Shown in pieces: positions 48,301-49,676 of a DNA stretch of 49,676 nt. This DNA is from Candidatus Termititenax aidoneus. GTDB taxonomy: Bacteria > Margulisbacteria > Termititenacia > Termititenacales > Termititenacaceae. Position numbers and translations under genes: made by a program. The stretch is taken from contig BGZN01000001.1 of assembly GCA_003864455.1 (NCBI GenBank), positions 1-49,676 on the forward strand. Reading direction: 5' to 3'. A model generated the notes under the pieces. It had not been told where the DNA came from. It made no database searches and saw only the letters and a program-made list of their open reading frames with translations. Position 1 is the stretch's first letter; every line of letters starts with the position of its first letter.

Positions 48301-49676
48301 TTTTCCTGGCCTCTTCAATTTCCTCTGAAGAACATCCAGCGGCAGTCATAGCATCAAGGATAGCTTTTACTGATCCGCTATATGGTGTGCCAGGCTTAGA
48401 TTCACGCATCGCCTCCACAATTTCATTTATTTTATTTTCATCATTGATCTTTAACTCGTTTTTGAGAAATTCTCTCAACTCCCTTTCGCCGGCCATCTCT
48501 TCATCTGTCCTCTCATAGGGCGGCCCTTTGATCTTTTGGCTAAGCTGCAACTTCTCAGTAATCCTAATGAGCTCTCTTTTCCAATCAATTTGCAGAACTA
48601 AATTTAACGGATTGAACGCTCCTTTAAGAACTTTGGCAAACGGAGTCAATCCTGTTTCTTCTTCAAAAAGCCAGGCAAACGGACGCAATCTTGCTTCTAC
48701 GAAAACATGCTGCGACTCAAGAAGGTCATCACCACGTTCATTAATATCATTACGTAAAAATAATCCTTCATAAAAACTTTTAATATCTACGTATTTGCTT
48801 GCTATAGAAAAGCCCGCACTGTAGCCTTCTAGGGTAATCGAGCCAAACGGCTGAATCATTATTGGCGTGAGAATAGGCGGTCCCGATTTTTTCGGCGCTA
48901 TTTTATCGGCTGTATCCTGCAGTATTGCCGTAAATATTTCTATATCCCGATCCATATCCTCATTCGGATACTGCTTTTTCAGTTCGTTGCGCTTATCCGC
49001 TTTAAGCCGCTCCACTGTATCCGCATAATCTTTTTCTTTTTGACGAGCTCTGTCGGTAATTTTCCGGCTGCCGGGGAGCAGGGTTTGACCAAGATTTTTC
49101 CACTGATCCCTACCAAAAATTGGATAATCAAACTCTGAAACCGGATCAAAAAAATAATGGTTATAATCACGCAAATTGCTTTCATCTAAAGCTTTGGCAA
49201 CAATCCAAGCTATTAATGGCGGCAGCATTGTCCGCGGAAAACCCTTATCATCTTCCGGCGGCGGATATTCACCAAAATGCTGCTTAAACGGGAAAAGCGT
49301 GGTGTCGTTCGGATATTCTGTAAACTCAGCTTTGATGCGGTCTCGCTCGGCTTCCCATTCCTTTTCTTTAATCTCAAAGAGATCAGAAATGATCTTAGCG
49401 GCAGCCTCAACTTTTTGTTCAGGCGAGGCCAAAGAATTATTTTTTAACCAAGCGTCAAGCTCTCGTCCGTAGTCCGCGCGAAAAGCTTCATTACGCTCTT
49501 TACGCCTCTCCTCCAAAACCGCATCCAGCTGCGGAAACACCGCGTCTTTTACTTTCTGCAAAAGCAGCTCCGGGTTTTCTGTTTGCGGCCGGAGCGCCGG
49601 CAATCCGGCGTCGGGATTGGCCTCGTCGGTCAGATGGCCGAAAATACCTTTGTCCGGTGAAACACCGGCGTATTCA
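45359..49676 (-). CDS. Large repeat-containing outer-membrane barrel protein, 5' end outside the window
   Basis: The frame is open to the right edge, so the N-terminus is missing; at least 1438 residues are encoded. Residues corresponding to ~47205-47962 form four nearly identical 64-residue repeats (SWALGAEDTAQELARNANRS, then EAAIEQDIRDWCAAHNITDA and IIAQVVAAVAPAYK), with a diverged fifth copy on the N-terminal side (WELGDTSLGELIKD...WCGNNNITEAEQ). A second repeat of 13 residues (YSVNKHDIDASEV and variants) lies at 46307-46462. The last ~280 residues are amphipathic strands ending LLFNWRVF, with the terminal Phe typical of outer-membrane barrels. This suggests an autotransporter-like surface protein. 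The function is unknown. Confidence 0.78.
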   Translation of the reverse strand, partial: EYAGVSPDKGIFGHLTDEANPDAGLPALRPQTENPELLLQKVKDAVFPQLDAVLEERRKERNEAFRADYGRELDAWLKNNSLASPEQKVEAAAKIISDLFEIKEKEWEAERDRIKAEFTEYPNDTTLFPFKQHFGEYPPPEDDKGFPRTMLPPLIAWIVAKALDESNLRDYNHYFFDPVSEFDYPIFGRDQWKNLGQTLLPGSRKITDRARQKEKDYADTVERLKADKRNELKKQYPNEDMDRDIEIFTAILQDTADKIAPKKSGPPILTPIMIQPFGSITLEGYSAGFSIASKYVDIKSFYEGLFLRNDINERGDDLLESQHVFVEARLRPFAWLFEEETGLTPFAKVLKGAFNPLNLVLQIDWKRELIRITEKLQLSQKIKGPPYERTDEEMAGERELREFLKNELKINDENKINEIVEAMRESKPGTPYSGSVKAILDAMTAAGCSSEEIEEARKKFHAYNTNETLPPSEEYKGIHTINEASAEDQELWAWIVANNYWHKTTVDSGWELGDTSLGELIKDVDKATAMLKIAEYIEEWCGNNNITEAEQIQKVKDVLLPIYEAKINESTSWALGAEDTAQELARNANRSTVEAAIEQDIRDWCAAHNITDANIIAQVVAAVAPAYKNAITRTQSWALGAEDTAQELARNANRSTVEAAIEQDIRDWCAAHNITDANIIAQVVAAVAPAYKNAITRTQSWALGAEDTAQELARNANRSTVEAAIEQDIRDWCAAHNITDANIIAQVVAAVAPAYKNAITRTQSWALGAEDTAQELARNANRSTVEAAIEQDIRDWCAAHNITDANIIAQVVAAVAPAYKNAITETTQSSDVTLDPAYDNSGYVKDGVTYTPTGDVTNIAYSLIEDNTRPALAGATESDVQSLIEGRLNNFPAEAAAQKRAEWYSKINPVSHPPVAQDICTTNFDSANSPAGSTDNSVITFAITNATPDGYKYECEVVYANGTPVDWTALGFDEGQKTISSDGKLAEIHNDAMPGGEYKLIFKLVKNDASAPDVIENTKNVLSVDFKVEVSHTGGPGINVNATLKQNPQKLVPVADTYEAPDCLIGRTITEETVIYSVNKHDIDASEVYSVNKHDIDASEVYSVNKHDIDEGIIYSVNKHGIDESEVCSVEKFEITQTDTTTKEVLTYDTPSASVSFYKPATEIDWAQVDIEELKNKFVFAVGPAWAKELLNTVKPVRNEKTGELKEEGWVLRLALELLFVSVKNNITYNVDPDSAEAIGLSPDEALAMLREQYPAQYENVDEQQWDVAYKLALGVTYQIEKGHTIGLEALTKKIATNDPDSSVKPLSDWLSSTTLAFTVSYRVPFSEEVGMKASFFYGANELFDSSKLSHDMSLKLAFPWRLADKLMLEPGGQFFVSGLRKDNYDLLGGTIGAAFGWGITDHMTLSGGLDFLLTKKHYESGVTPGVKASLLFNWRVF
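46307..46462. repeat. 39-bp in-frame tandem repeats (four units plus flanking partial ones)
   Basis: Units begin at 46307, 46346, 46385 and 46424. They encode 13-residue repeats of the type YSVNKHDIDASEV. The last residues vary between units (DASEV, DEGII, DESEV), so the array is older than the 192-bp one. Confidence 0.85.
47205..47962. repeat. 192-bp in-frame tandem repeats (four copies)
   Basis: Copies begin at 47205, 47397, 47589 and 47781 and differ at only a few positions, mostly silent. They encode the 64-residue repeat of the barrel protein. Such low divergence points to recent expansion or ongoing homogenisation. Confidence 0.92.

Overview
The window looks like a chromosome segment of a diderm bacterium that carries an SLH-type surface layer. 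It has a lipoprotein with a lipobox, a PorV-like outer-membrane barrel fused to SLH domains, a second barrel protein ending in Phe, CsaB (the pyruvyl transferase linked to SLH anchoring), a flippase and a DUF5693 protein. This mix fits diderm Terrabacteria-like candidate phyla such as Margulisbacteria; that placement is an inference from gene content and was not tested. Nearly all genes lie on the minus strand. I see no rRNA, tRNA, CRISPR array, transposase or integrase.

Region 1 (1-12.9 kb) is a surface polysaccharide locus read right to left: DegT aminotransferase, GT2-GT4 fusion, Wzx-type flippase, glf, DUF4422, FkbM methyltransferase, GT8 and two tandem GT32 enzymes. A convergent partial DUF4422 gene sits at the left edge. 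Two decayed toxin-antitoxin loci and a DUF4143 ATPase have invaded it. The ATPase/MNT/HEPN island is flanked by a 61-bp direct repeat of the glf 3' end.

Region 2 (13-21.4 kb) holds arginine biosynthesis genes (argC, argJ, argB, argF, argG in transcription order), interrupted between argJ and argB by a type II restriction-modification pair. Three of its gene junctions carry long hairpin elements.

Region 3 (21.4-29.1 kb) has a 1001-residue unknown protein, a 62-residue protein, a 76-bp tandem hairpin repeat, a MntA/HepT pair, a two-domain ThyX and ProS. A candidate small RNA or attenuator precedes proS.

Region 4 (29.2-37.5 kb) is a compact operon, hpf-secA-prfB-DUF5693-csaB-wecG. Its prfB uses the +1 frameshift at CTT TGA C, and its HPF has a duplicated C-terminal module.

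Region 5 (37.5-49.7 kb) encodes envelope proteins: a small lipoprotein, the barrel-SLH protein, a 1805-residue multi-Ig protein with a FlgD/T9SS-like C-terminal domain, and a partial large barrel protein with 192-bp and 39-bp internal repeats.

The most unusual signal is a family of six long intergenic hairpins (78-113 bp). They share a scaffold and one of two core sequences, but their outer and middle stems differ from copy to copy while remaining self-complementary. A second signal is a recurrent extended -10 promoter (TGTTATAAT, six exact copies). Several promoters lie only 6-8 bases from the start codon, which predicts leaderless mRNAs.
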